A stretch of DNA of 58,553 nucleotides from Clostridiaceae bacterium (lineage in GTDB: Bacteria > Bacillota > Clostridia > DSM-8532). Under the pieces are notes generated by a model. The model saw only the letters and a program-made list of their open reading frames with translations, did no database searches and was not told the DNA's origin. The DNA is taken from the NCBI GenBank assembly GCA_012840245.1, contig DULR01000054.1, forward strand, positions 1 through 58,553. The letters run 5' to 3'. The position numbers and the translations under genes are program-made. Of the stretch, positions 26,209-34,820 are shown piece by piece (the stretch's first letter is position 1; the number at the start of each line of letters is the position of its first letter).

Positions 26209-27189
26209 CTAATCCTTTTTGCATCCAGTAAGCTTCATCCCGACCCTGAGTTCATGACCGCACGCGTACTGCAAAGGCGTCATGCTTTTGCAGCATTCGG
26301 GCTGTATCATGTTTATGAAAATCGCGCCGTCTGTTGTTTTGACCCACATTCCGTCAGCGCTTATATATAAGATGGTGCCCGGGCATATTTGCGTATCGTT
26401 GACTACATTCGCCAGACTGTCAGGATATCCTTTTATTTTGGAGCAGCATATTTTTGTCCTTTTGCCGCACATATCGGTATATGCTCCAGGCCATGGAGTG
26501 GTTCCGCGTATCCTGTTGTGGATCTGGAGTGTGGTTTGAGACCAGTCTATGATCCCGGTACTCTTTTCGATCTTGGGAGCATATGTCGCCTGGCTTTCAT
26601 CCTGCCTTTCAGGCTTTAGAGTTCCGTTTTCCAGTTCTTTCAGAGTTTTTATAAGAGTTTCTGCACCAAGTAATGACAACCTGTCGTGAAGTTCACCTGC
26701 CGTCATGTCGATAGGTATGTCTATTTCGGCTTTCAGCAGCATATCTCCTGTATCGAGGCCTACTTCTGTGAACATTGTGGTTATGCCGGTCTTTGTTTCA
26801 CCGTTTATTATTGCCCAATGTATGGGAGCTGCTCCTCTGTATTTGGGCAGCAGCGATCCGTGGACATTTATGGTACCATATTTGGGTATATCCAGCAGGC
26901 TTTTGGGCAATATCTGACCGTAAGCACATGTAACGATCAGATCCGGAGCCATCTGAGCTATTTTGCTTATAAGCTCTGTATCCTTTGAGAGCTTTTCGGG
27001 CTGGAAAACAGGAATGTTGTGTGCCACAGCATACTCTTTGACCGGAGGCGGCACTTCTTTAAGTCCTCTGCTTCCGCGTCTTGTGCTGTCTGTCTTTGTC
27101 ACGACGCCTATAATCTCATAGTTGTTTTCAAAAAGAGCTTTTAAAGAGGGAACGGCGAAATCCGGCGTTCCCATGAATATTATCCTCAT
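26209..27189 (-). CDS. fmt: methionyl-tRNA formyltransferase
   Basis: 326 residues from the ATG at 27189. Formylates Met-tRNAfMet with 10-formyl-THF for initiation. The N-terminus MRIIFMGTPDFAVPSLKAL is the family start, so 13 additional upstream residues are rejected. The catalytic region has GTINVHGSLLPKYRGAAPIHWAIING, and the C-terminal tRNA-binding OB domain starts near ICCSKIKGYPD. It follows def, the usual def-fmt pair. Confidence 0.97.
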   Translation of the reverse strand: MRIIFMGTPDFAVPSLKALFENNYEIIGVVTKTDSTRRGSRGLKEVPPPVKEYAVAHNIPVFQPEKLSKDTELISKIAQMAPDLIVTCAYGQILPKSLLDIPKYGTINVHGSLLPKYRGAAPIHWAIINGETKTGITTMFTEVGLDTGDMLLKAEIDIPIDMTAGELHDRLSLLGAETLIKTLKELENGTLKPERQDESQATYAPKIEKSTGIIDWSQTTLQIHNRIRGTTPWPGAYTDMCGKRTKICCSKIKGYPDSLANVVNDTQICPGTILYISADGMWVKTTDGAIFINMIQPECCKSMTPLQYACGHELRVGMKLTGCKKD

Positions 27190-27270
27190 TGTAATATCGA
27201 TTCCTCTTTCTGCTGCCATTATTATCATTGTGTGTGCGCACAGCGACTGAAAAATCTGACATGTACCAAA

Positions 27271-27741
27271 CTACTTTTCTTCATTTTCAAATTCCACGAA
27301 CTCTATTACTTTTTCATCAAACAGGATACCATCCAGGTGATCCAGTTCGTGGCATATGCATATGGCAAGAAGTCCGAACCCTTCTGTTCTCACTTTCTTT
27401 CCATGGCGGTTGAGATATTCTACCACGACCCTTGCCGGACGTCTGACTTTGCCATATACTCCGGGTAAACTAAGGCATCCTTCTATCTCAACCTGTTCAC
27501 CTTCGGTTTCTATGATCACAGGATTTATCATTTCTATCAGTCCGTCCCCGACATCGATGACCACCAGACGCTTCAGAATACCTACCTGCGGTGCGGCAAG
27601 CCCCACTCCGTTTCCGGCCTGATACATGGTTTCTTTCATATCGTCAAGCAGTTCAAGTATCCTGTCATTTATCTCTTTTACTTCCTTGCATCTTTTGTTT
27701 AAAATATCGTCACCTTTTTGAACTATTTTTCTTATGGCCAT
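27271..27741 (-). CDS. def: peptide deformylase
   Basis: 156 residues from ATG 27741 (AAGGAG upstream; the longer frame adds 32 unrelated residues). Removes the N-formyl group from nascent peptides. All three motifs are present: GVGLAAPQVG, EGCLSLPGV and CHELDHLDG, giving the metal ligands Cys, His and His and the catalytic Glu. Operon partner of fmt, 81 bases upstream of it. Confidence 0.97.
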   Translation of the reverse strand: MAIRKIVQKGDDILNKRCKEVKEINDRILELLDDMKETMYQAGNGVGLAAPQVGILKRLVVIDVGDGLIEMINPVIIETEGEQVEIEGCLSLPGVYGKVRRPARVVVEYLNRHGKKVRTEGFGLLAICICHELDHLDGILFDEKVIEFVEFENEEK

Positions 27742-27931
27742 ATCAAAACTCCTTAATTCGATACTTGGTCTGCCGTTAAAATCAATTATCCTTAATCGGC
27801 AGTTTTGCAGCTGACAACTGACCAGCCGGGAAATCATCCTACAGATAGTATACTATGATTCGATATAAATAAAAAGATGCAGAAAAACAGTTTAAGCTTG
27901 CATGAACCATAAAATCCGTAAAACCGAGGAT

Positions 27932-29164
27932 CTATCTTTTTATCAGCAGAACTGACAGGTCGTTTACATTAGTTCCTGTCGGGCCTGTAATGATAAGGCC
28001 GCCGCTTGCCTGAAGCGCATGATAGGCATCATTGTTTTCAAGGGTTTTGAATATGTCGATGCCTTTTTCGGCCAGGATCATTTTGGTATCGGTATCCACA
28101 TATCCCCCTGCGGCATCTGTCGGTCCGTCGGTACCGTCTGAGCCAACAGAGAAAACGGCCACATTCTCAAGCTCTGAAATGCCTTCTGCCGCAGCCAATG
28201 CAAGCTCCTGATTCCTGCCTCCCTTGCCTTTGCCTTTAAGCTGGACGACTGTTTCTCCACCTGCGATAAATGCAAGGGATCTGTCCGTTGATTGATGGTA
28301 TTGGGCTATCGAAGCAAGAAAACTTCCTGCTTCCCTTGCCTGGCATCTGAGGCTTGCAGTAAGTATCACCGGTTCATAACCCAGTTCCCTGCAGGTACGT
28401 TCTGCGGCGATGCAAAGCTGTTTGACGCTTCCGGTAATTTTCGTCCTCACATTGCTTAATTCTGCCGGACTTTCTTTTTTCAACAGTTCCATTATTTCTT
28501 CAGATACTGCTAATCCATATTTGCGTATTATCCCTACTGCCTGCTCCGATGTCGATGAATCGGGGTACGCAGGCCCTGAAGCTATCATGTCCAAAGGGTC
28601 TCCTATAATATCTGATAATACGACTGAGAAAACCTCAGCCGGCTCACAAAGCTTCGCAAATTTTCCTCCTTTTACGGCCGACAGGCGCTTTCTGATGGTG
28701 TTTATCTCAGTGATATCGGCTCCGGAAGCCAGAAGCTGCCCTGTCAGATCTGAGAGTTCTTTTTCATTTATAAGAGGCTTCTCAAACAGGGCCGAACCGC
28801 CGCCCGAAATCAGAAACAGCACCTTGTCTTTGGAAGTAAGCCCTGATACCATCTTTATCGCTTCTTCGGTAGCAGCGAACGAATTGGCATCTGGTATCGG
28901 GTGACCTGCCTCCATGATCCTGACATTTGGTATGTTTCCCTTTGAGTGGTCATACTTTGTTATAACTATTCCTTCATCGATCCGGCTGCCTAACAGGTCG
29001 TATGCCGCTTTTGCCATAGACCATGCTGCTTTTCCTATGGATACCAGTACCAGCCTCCCACCGGAAAAGTCCTCGTCCTGTAAAGCTTTTTTTACAGCAG
29101 TATCGGGAAGCGCTGCGTTGATCGCGGATTCTATTATCTTATTGGCATCGGTTCTCAAGCTCAT
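27932..29164 (-). CDS. glycerate 2-kinase (MOFRL/TtuD family)
   Basis: 410 residues of the DUF4147/MOFRL type-2 glycerate kinases that make 2-phosphoglycerate. N-terminal: VLVSIGKAAWSMAKAAYDLL and ISGGGSALFEKP. C-terminal MOFRL domain: FIAGGETVVQLKGKGKGGRNQELALAAA and SVGSDGTDGPTDAAGGYVD. It is preceded in the same direction by a GntP-type permease, which suggests uptake and phosphorylation of glycerate or a related sugar acid. An intercistronic hairpin lies between the two genes. Confidence 0.93.
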   Translation of the reverse strand: MSLRTDANKIIESAINAALPDTAVKKALQDEDFSGGRLVLVSIGKAAWSMAKAAYDLLGSRIDEGIVITKYDHSKGNIPNVRIMEAGHPIPDANSFAATEEAIKMVSGLTSKDKVLFLISGGGSALFEKPLINEKELSDLTGQLLASGADITEINTIRKRLSAVKGGKFAKLCEPAEVFSVVLSDIIGDPLDMIASGPAYPDSSTSEQAVGIIRKYGLAVSEEIMELLKKESPAELSNVRTKITGSVKQLCIAAERTCRELGYEPVILTASLRCQAREAGSFLASIAQYHQSTDRSLAFIAGGETVVQLKGKGKGGRNQELALAAAEGISELENVAVFSVGSDGTDGPTDAAGGYVDTDTKMILAEKGIDIFKTLENNDAYHALQASGGLIITGPTGTNVNDLSVLLIKR

Positions 29165-29213
29165 ATGGAATTCCTCCTGACAGACATATAAATATTATAA
29201 TACAATACAGGAG

Positions 29214-29237
29214 GCGCCGAAGCAAACACTCCGGCGC
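29214..29237 (-). other. intercistronic hairpin between gntP-type permease and glycerate kinase
   Basis: GCGCCG (29214-29219) pairs with CGGCGC (29232-29237) around a 12-base loop. There is no T-tract after it on the minus strand, so it is more likely an mRNA-stability or processing element than a terminator. Confidence 0.4.
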
Positions 29238-29279
29238 ACTTCACTCTGAGAATATGAAATGTTTATTAAATAAAATTTA

Positions 29280-30650
29280 TTATAAAAAGAGATATATAAG
29301 GTATACGTTTATAATCGAAGCTATCCCGACAACAAGAGTTCCAAGTGTTTGTGTCTTGTAGCCGTCCTCAACCCTCATGTTTCCGAAGTTGGTAACCACC
29401 CAGAAATAGCTGTCGTTTGCATGGGAAACAGTCATTGCGCCTGCGCCTATGGCTATTACCGTCAGTGCGGCAAGAATAGGTGTGTTAAAACCTAATGCAG
29501 TCAGCATAGGAGCTACTATGCCGGCGGTCGTTGTCAACGCAACTGTGGAAGAACCCTGAGCAGTCTTCAATATTGCAGAAAGCAGGAACGGGAATAACAA
29601 TCCAAGCGAGGAAAGCACCGCGGAATTTTCTTTGATGAAATTGACCATTTGTGATGACGCGATAACATTTCCAAGAACTCCACCCGCAGCAGTGATGAAA
29701 AGAATGGGACCTGTAACTTTGAGTGTATCGTTCGTAAACTCATAGAAGTCCTTCATCATATTTTGCTGTGCAAGAGGTATTATGGCCAGCAATACACCTA
29801 CGGCAATGGCTATTATAGGTGTACCAAGGAAAGTTATCACCGGGATCGGAGTACCTGCCATCTGAAGAGCTGATGAAAGGCCCATCAGCAAAATGGGGAC
29901 TATTATCGGAGCAAACGAAACCAGTCCGCTTGGAAGTTTGCCGTAGCTGGCAACAAGCTCTTCATACGAACGCACTACTTCCTCACCGCTGTCTTCTCCA
30001 GCTTCTTCACGATCTTTGACCCTTCTGCCGATGTATTTTGCAAATACATAGCTTGCTATGAGAGGCAGGATTGAACAGACGAGACCCAGGATTATCACAA
30101 ACAATAAGTTTGTATCCTGATTGAGACCTTGTTCAAACAGAGTATTGGCAGCTGCTATAGGACCTGGTGTCGGAGGAATGAAACAGTGAGAAATATACAG
30201 TCCAAGAGAAAGTGCAATGGTGCAGGCTACCGAAGATTTGCCTGTACGTCTGACCAGCGCTTTTCTGATCGGATTGAGGATTACGAACCCGCTGTCACAG
30301 AAAACAGGAATGGAAACGATCCAGCCCATTATCAGCATGGCGAGCTCCGGATTTCTTTTGCCTACAAGTTTGACGACTGAATCAGCCATTTTCAGAGCAG
30401 CTCCTGATTTTTCAAGCAATGTACCGATCAGTGCGCCAAAAATAATCACGATACCTATGCTTTTGAAGGTGTTGCTGAATCCTGTACCGATCACTCCGGG
30501 AATATCCGTTAACGGAATTCCTGCAACAATTGCAAAAAGCAAGGACACGGCCATGATCGAAAGGAATGGATGAAGCCTGAACTTGGAAATTGCGACAATC
30601 ATTATCACGATTGCGATCACAAATGCAATAACCAATGCAAAGCCAGTCAT
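29280..30650 (-). CDS. GntP family permease (gluconate/glycerate-type)
   Basis: 456 residues, 12-14 membrane helices. GntP hallmarks include FCDSGFVILNPIRKAL, HCFIPPTPGPIAAANTL, AAGGVLGNVIASSQM, ILKTAQGSSTVALTTTAGIVAPML and ANDSYFWVVTNFG. The family imports gluconate, glycerate or related hydroxy acids with protons. The downstream glycerate kinase favours glycerate or a sugar acid that yields it. AAGGAGGG precedes the ATG. The promoter region carries two perfect palindromes. Confidence 0.92.
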   Translation of the reverse strand: MTGFALVIAFVIAIVIMIVAISKFRLHPFLSIMAVSLLFAIVAGIPLTDIPGVIGTGFSNTFKSIGIVIIFGALIGTLLEKSGAALKMADSVVKLVGKRNPELAMLIMGWIVSIPVFCDSGFVILNPIRKALVRRTGKSSVACTIALSLGLYISHCFIPPTPGPIAAANTLFEQGLNQDTNLLFVIILGLVCSILPLIASYVFAKYIGRRVKDREEAGEDSGEEVVRSYEELVASYGKLPSGLVSFAPIIVPILLMGLSSALQMAGTPIPVITFLGTPIIAIAVGVLLAIIPLAQQNMMKDFYEFTNDTLKVTGPILFITAAGGVLGNVIASSQMVNFIKENSAVLSSLGLLFPFLLSAILKTAQGSSTVALTTTAGIVAPMLTALGFNTPILAALTVIAIGAGAMTVSHANDSYFWVVTNFGNMRVEDGYKTQTLGTLVVGIASIINVYLIYLFL

Positions 30651-30679
30651 AATAAGCCCTCCTTGTTAAATTGAATAAT

Positions 30680-30724
30680 GACATAAATTATGTCTTGTAA
30701 TTAAGTATATCACAAATATTTGTG
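30680..30724 (-). promoter_or_regulatory. promoter with two palindromic operators for the permease/glycerate kinase operon
   Basis: CACAAATATTTGTG (30711-30724) is a perfect 14-base palindrome placed just upstream of a -10 box TATACT (30704-30709 read minus). GACATAA-A-TTATGTC (30680-30694) is a second perfect palindrome just past the predicted transcription start. One site in the core promoter and one downstream is the usual layout for repression by a dimeric regulator. No regulator gene is adjacent. Confidence 0.55.
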
Positions 30725-30852
30725 CAACACTAATAAAATATTGTAAAATGGCATTTATTATTTTGGTACATATTACAAAATAAGTGCCACTATATAATCG
30801 AAGTTTTCCCGTTTTGTTGAATCATCATTCCAGAATTCCAAGTCAATACCAT

Positions 30853-30900
30853 AAAAAAAGAGCTGTCTCAAAGACCAAGCGACAGTCTTTTTGAGACAAC
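30853..30900 (-). terminator. terminator of priA, stem related to the GCTGTCTCAAA repeats
   Basis: On the minus strand GTTGTCTCAAAAAGAC pairs with GTCTTTGAGACAGC (one bulge), followed by TCTTTTTTT. Strong intrinsic terminator 32 bases after priA. The stem sequence matches the outer arms of the inverted-repeat element at 219-364. Confidence 0.8.
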
Positions 30901-30931
30901 CCCATTCGTGCTTATTTATTCAATCAAAAAA

Positions 30932-33382
30932 TCATAAGCCTCCTGGATCTATATCAACACTTATATCGGTATCTCCTGTTCTAAGTTTCGGAAAGCCGTC
31001 AAGAGTGTCGTTCATGAGCTTTATGAGTTTATTTATCGATACCATTTTTATTATTATCCTCCACCTGGCCCGGTTTTTGACCACGAACACCGGCATCGGC
31101 AGCACTTCTGAACACTGAAAATCGGTCGTATTGCCGCAGCTTTCAATAATGTTTCTTCTGATGGTCTCAAGGCTCTCCCTTGCATGATCAGGATTTTCTC
31201 CTGAGACCATAATAACGCCTATATGGCAAAAAGGTGGCGTATACATCAGCTTTCTCACCGTTATCTCTTTCCGGTAGAAAGCTTCATAATCATGTTCCAT
31301 TGCCGATTGAATAGCATAGTCATCTATATTGTATGCCTGGACTACAACTCTTCCCGGTTTCGAACCACGGCCTGCACGGCCCGATGCCTGGGTTATGAGC
31401 TGAAATGTACGCTCACTCGCCCTGTAATCGCTGCTGAAAAGATAAGCATCGGCAGCCAGTATCCCAACCAGGGTCACATCAGGGAAATCATGACCTTTGG
31501 CTACCATCTGTGTTCCAAGAAGGATATCGGCATCCTTGCTGCGGAATGCGTTCAGTATTTTTTGATGCCCATGCTTGCCGCTTGTTGTATCCATGTCCAT
31601 CCTCAATGTTCTGAATCCTTCCGGATGGTTTTGAAGTTCTTCTTCGACCCTTTGAGTCCCGGTGCCGAAAGCTTTGATTTTATTTCCTGAGCAGCCCGGA
31701 CAATTTCCCGGAATAGGTTCGGAATATCCGCAATAATGGCATATCAGCAGTTTGTCATGCGTATGCACTGTAAGTGTGACACTGCATCTTGGGCATTTCA
31801 GTGCCAATCCGCATTCGCGGCATAGCAAAAAAGTCGCATAACCTCTTTTATTAAGGAACAAAATGCTCTGCTCTTCGTTTTTTTTGTTCACGATCAGCTC
31901 ATCTTCAAGTCTTTTGCTCAGGATGCCGCGATTCCCTGCCCGCAATTCTTCTCTCAGGTCAACCAATACCATCTCAGGCATCGGCATGGAGTTGGGACGG
32001 CTTTTCATCGTAGAAAGGCCTATTTTTCCGTTCATGGCACGATAATAAGTTTCAACCGAAGGTGTTGCAGAACCTAATACAAGAAGGCAGCCGTTTATAT
32101 TGCAGCGCGCTCTGGCGATCTGTCTTGCGTCATATTTCGGTGTGTTTTCTGATTTATATGTTGGTTCATGTTCTTCATCGATAATGATTATGCCGGGATT
32201 TTCTGTCGGCGCAAAAACAGCCGATCTGGCCCCTATCACGACATCGACGTCTCCCGCCCTGATTTTTCTCCATTGATCGTAACGCTCGCCCTGTGAAAGC
32301 CTGCTGTGCTGTATGGCCACCCTGTTTCCGAATCTTGCCTTAAAACAGCTTATCATCTGGGGTGTCAATGATATTTCAGGCACCAGAACTATTGCTGATT
32401 TACCTTTTTTAACGACCTCTTCAATAAGTCTTATATATACTTCTGTCTTTCCGCTGCCGGTAACACCATGCAGCAGTACTTCATTGAGCCTGTTTTCGCT
32501 TAAAAGAGGCCGGATCTCTTCAAGAACATCTTTTTGCTCGTCAGTAAGACCAATTTCATTTTGATTTTCACATTCACAGTCGATATCGAAAGGATTCCTT
32601 TCGACTTCTACCTCGCAGTATGAAACCCAGCCCTTTTTCATCATGGATCTGACAGCGGCATGAGATGCTCCGGTTATCTGAAGAAGGTCCCGAAGCGCGC
32701 AAACTTCCTCGGTAAACAGTACATCCATTACTCTTACCTGGTGGATGCTCCTTACTTTCCCTTCTTCGACCAATGTGTCGAACTCGTCCTTGCTGATGGC
32801 TGGAGCAACTGCTTTAACGATTTTTTCACTTACATCCTGTGCAAATGCTTCGTATTTCTCTATAAGCCCGCTATCGATCAGGGACAGGATCTCTTTTCTG
32901 GTTTCTTCATCCTTTATCAGTTCCTGTTCCGGAATACCTTCCTTGCTTTTTGCAAGAGATTCCATTACTGATTGCTGAACTGCAGTAAGTGCCATATTTT
33001 TTATACTATCAGGCGAATGTACGCCGGCAATGCGGATCCAGCTTTGCTTTTTCAGATTGATACCAGCCGGGACCATCAAACGTATTGCATCGCCCCACGT
33101 GCAGAAATATCTTGTTTTCATCCACTGGGCAAGCTTGATCATTTCTCCGGACAACAATGGGGTTTTGTCAATGACCTCGGCTATTTTCTTAAGTTTCTGT
33201 GAGGGTTCGTCAATTCGGGTCCTGATTATCCATGCCGATCTTAACTTGTTGTTCGCTCCGAACGGAACAAGAACGCGGACACCAGGCACGATGCCATCAG
33301 AATCATCTTCTGATGCAATATAGTCATAAAGCTTGTCATAGCTTCTTGTCGCATCGGCGATCGCAACCTCGGCAATCAGCAT
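30932..33382 (-). CDS. priA: primosomal protein N' (replication restart helicase PriA)
   Basis: 816 residues. 3'-to-5' helicase that reloads the replisome at stalled forks. The N-terminal 3'BD/winged-helix region (1-250) is followed by Walker A GVTGSGKTEVYIRL, DEEH box IIIDEEHEPTYKSENTPKY, and two zinc clusters (CRECGLALKCPRC; CHYCGYSEPIPGNCPGC). The helicase C domain has LLGTQMVAKGHDFPDVTLVG and ASGRAGRGSKPG. Length and all motifs are normal. Confidence 0.97.
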   Translation of the reverse strand: MLIAEVAIADATRSYDKLYDYIASEDDSDGIVPGVRVLVPFGANNKLRSAWIIRTRIDEPSQKLKKIAEVIDKTPLLSGEMIKLAQWMKTRYFCTWGDAIRLMVPAGINLKKQSWIRIAGVHSPDSIKNMALTAVQQSVMESLAKSKEGIPEQELIKDEETRKEILSLIDSGLIEKYEAFAQDVSEKIVKAVAPAISKDEFDTLVEEGKVRSIHQVRVMDVLFTEEVCALRDLLQITGASHAAVRSMMKKGWVSYCEVEVERNPFDIDCECENQNEIGLTDEQKDVLEEIRPLLSENRLNEVLLHGVTGSGKTEVYIRLIEEVVKKGKSAIVLVPEISLTPQMISCFKARFGNRVAIQHSRLSQGERYDQWRKIRAGDVDVVIGARSAVFAPTENPGIIIIDEEHEPTYKSENTPKYDARQIARARCNINGCLLVLGSATPSVETYYRAMNGKIGLSTMKSRPNSMPMPEMVLVDLREELRAGNRGILSKRLEDELIVNKKNEEQSILFLNKRGYATFLLCRECGLALKCPRCSVTLTVHTHDKLLICHYCGYSEPIPGNCPGCSGNKIKAFGTGTQRVEEELQNHPEGFRTLRMDMDTTSGKHGHQKILNAFRSKDADILLGTQMVAKGHDFPDVTLVGILAADAYLFSSDYRASERTFQLITQASGRAGRGSKPGRVVVQAYNIDDYAIQSAMEHDYEAFYRKEITVRKLMYTPPFCHIGVIMVSGENPDHARESLETIRRNIIESCGNTTDFQCSEVLPMPVFVVKNRARWRIIIKMVSINKLIKLMNDTLDGFPKLRTGDTDISVDIDPGGL

Positions 33383-33428
33383 TTAATTCCCCCCGTGTTT
33401 GAATTTATGACAGTAAAAACTTGCAATT

Positions 33429-33462
33429 TATAAAGGCGAAGGAATGATCCCCCGCCTTTATA
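33429..33462. other. hairpin upstream of priA
   Basis: Perfect 10-base stem TATAAAGGCG/CGCCTTTATA with a 14-base loop, between the P-loop gene and priA. A T-rich stretch follows on the plus side only, so it is not a convincing terminator for the minus-strand gene it follows. Confidence 0.4.
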
Positions 33463-33512
33463 TAGTACATTTTTATTTTTCTCAAGTCAAAAGTGTTTGA
33501 TCGATTATAAAC

Positions 33513-33923
33513 TCAACAGGAGTATTCCTTGTGAACATATTCAGGAATACTGCTGATATCGCCGCTTATTGAAAATATAAACTGGGTATCGAATTTTTCA
33601 GAAAGAGCTTTTACCTGATCGAAGAAATAATTGTATTGATCCTGGTTGATTTCATAATTAGACAGCGCATCTACATAAATGGCCTTGATATCATAATTCT
33701 GGGCAATCAGCCCGCACATGAAGGAAAGTAATTGTTCCATGGTTCTGATCGGGAATTCGGAAATGTCAACATATCTTATCTGGTGCCTTAAATTCGTTAT
33801 ATGTGATATTCCCCGGTTAATGAATACAACGTCTCCGCTGCAGTTCTCATAAAAATCATTGGCGCTTGCTATCAGGTACTTTGTCTTGCCAATCCCCTTG
33901 TTTCCGTAAACTACCTTTATCAT
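33513..33923 (-). CDS. small P-loop protein of unknown function
   Basis: 136 residues. Starts MIKVVYGNKGIGKTKYLIASAND, a clear Walker A (GNKGIGKT). A Walker B-like strand DIKAIYVDALSNYEI and a later QFIFSISGDISS strand with a possible sensor Ser complete a minimal RecA/ASCE-like fold. No helicase, kinase or Sir2 motif was recognised. It follows the SSB-like gene by 17 bases, so a DNA-metabolism role or regulation of that gene is possible but unproven. Relatives appear to be Clostridia-restricted; this is from memory and needs a search. Confidence 0.65.
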   Translation of the reverse strand: MIKVVYGNKGIGKTKYLIASANDFYENCSGDVVFINRGISHITNLRHQIRYVDISEFPIRTMEQLLSFMCGLIAQNYDIKAIYVDALSNYEINQDQYNYFFDQVKALSEKFDTQFIFSISGDISSIPEYVHKEYSC

Positions 33924-33940
33924 GGGTATCGTCCCCTTTC

Positions 33941-34594
33941 CTAATCTTTTTTATTATTGTTTTCCTTTATGACCTCCATTTTTGAAACTGAGATCTCATA
34001 GGCAACTCTTTCCTCGGTTTCAGTTTCTGAAATCTTCTTCTGGTAGGTCCTGCTTTGAATACGTCCCCATATGCGTATGTTGTCGCCAATTTCAAGGGTG
34101 CTCGCAAATCTTGCATTCCTGCCCCATGCTATGCACGGAATATAGTCCGACTTGTTGTAGGCTCTGTTTACAGCCAGCAATATATCAGCTATTTCTCTTC
34201 CGAAAGGAGTTGTCCTGTACATGGGTTTCCTGCAAATATAGCCATTAAGAGTGATCTGGTTCGGATTCCTGTTCGTCACCTCCTCGTCAGAAACTTCGAT
34301 TTCTCTTGCAAAAACTGTAAGCATCAGTTTATGCCCGCTTGTGTTGTTGTAATTGTTATATGAACGAAATTGTCCTTCAACAATAAGATACTTTGACATT
34401 AAAATGTTATCAGGGCTTATCAAACGCTCAGAAAACATTACGGGTAAATTATCATATGTTTCACTAAGGCGGGGCACCTGTATATAAACTATGTAAAACC
34501 CTTCTCCATATACCTCATGGCTAAATTCAGGATCTGTTATAACCTTTCCGACTACACTGACACTGTTGTTTTCCAAAGTCAAGTTTCCTGACAT
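33941..34594 (-). CDS. single-stranded DNA-binding protein with two OB folds
   Basis: 217 residues from ATG 34594; a TTG four codons upstream abuts the GAGGAG, so the ATG is preferred, at a longish 12-base spacing. Two SSB-like OB domains are visible: NNSVSVVGKVITDPEFSH...YLIVEGQFRSYN (about 5-95) and NQITLNGYICRKPMYRTTPFGREIADILLAVNR...CIAWGRNARFA (about 105-205). Ordinary SSB has one OB fold plus an acidic C-terminal tip. Here there is no DDDIPF-like tip and the C-terminus ends in Asn/Lys. A non-replicative or PriB-like role is possible. Confidence 0.78.
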   Translation of the reverse strand: MSGNLTLENNSVSVVGKVITDPEFSHEVYGEGFYIVYIQVPRLSETYDNLPVMFSERLISPDNILMSKYLIVEGQFRSYNNYNNTSGHKLMLTVFAREIEVSDEEVTNRNPNQITLNGYICRKPMYRTTPFGREIADILLAVNRAYNKSDYIPCIAWGRNARFASTLEIGDNIRIWGRIQSRTYQKKISETETEERVAYEISVSKMEVIKENNNKKD

Positions 34595-34820
34595 TCGAAA
34601 CCCCAACTCCTCTCAAGTCTTTCGTATCTATCGAACATGCTTCCCTGATAATTATTATTCAGCTTCAGGTTCGTTTAGAATCAATCTTTATTCAATATAT
34701 TCCGCCTTAGTATACCGTCCTGATTAATATTTTAAATAAACTCCAAAAATATTCTTATTCATAATTGAATCATATAATATATTTCACCATAAAGAAAGAG
34801 GGTTAAACATGTTTTTTTGG
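34595..34820. other. 226-base AT-rich intergenic region
   Basis: Between the SSB-like gene and the polysaccharide deacetylase. Strongly AT-rich toward 34740-34800, with TATAAT-like runs on both strands but no convincing -35/-10 pair. No open frame or stable hairpin seen. Confidence 0.4.

Noticed and set aside
33429-33462. Terminator for the P-loop gene
   Set aside because: Perfect stem but no T-tract on the minus-strand side; kept only as a hairpin.
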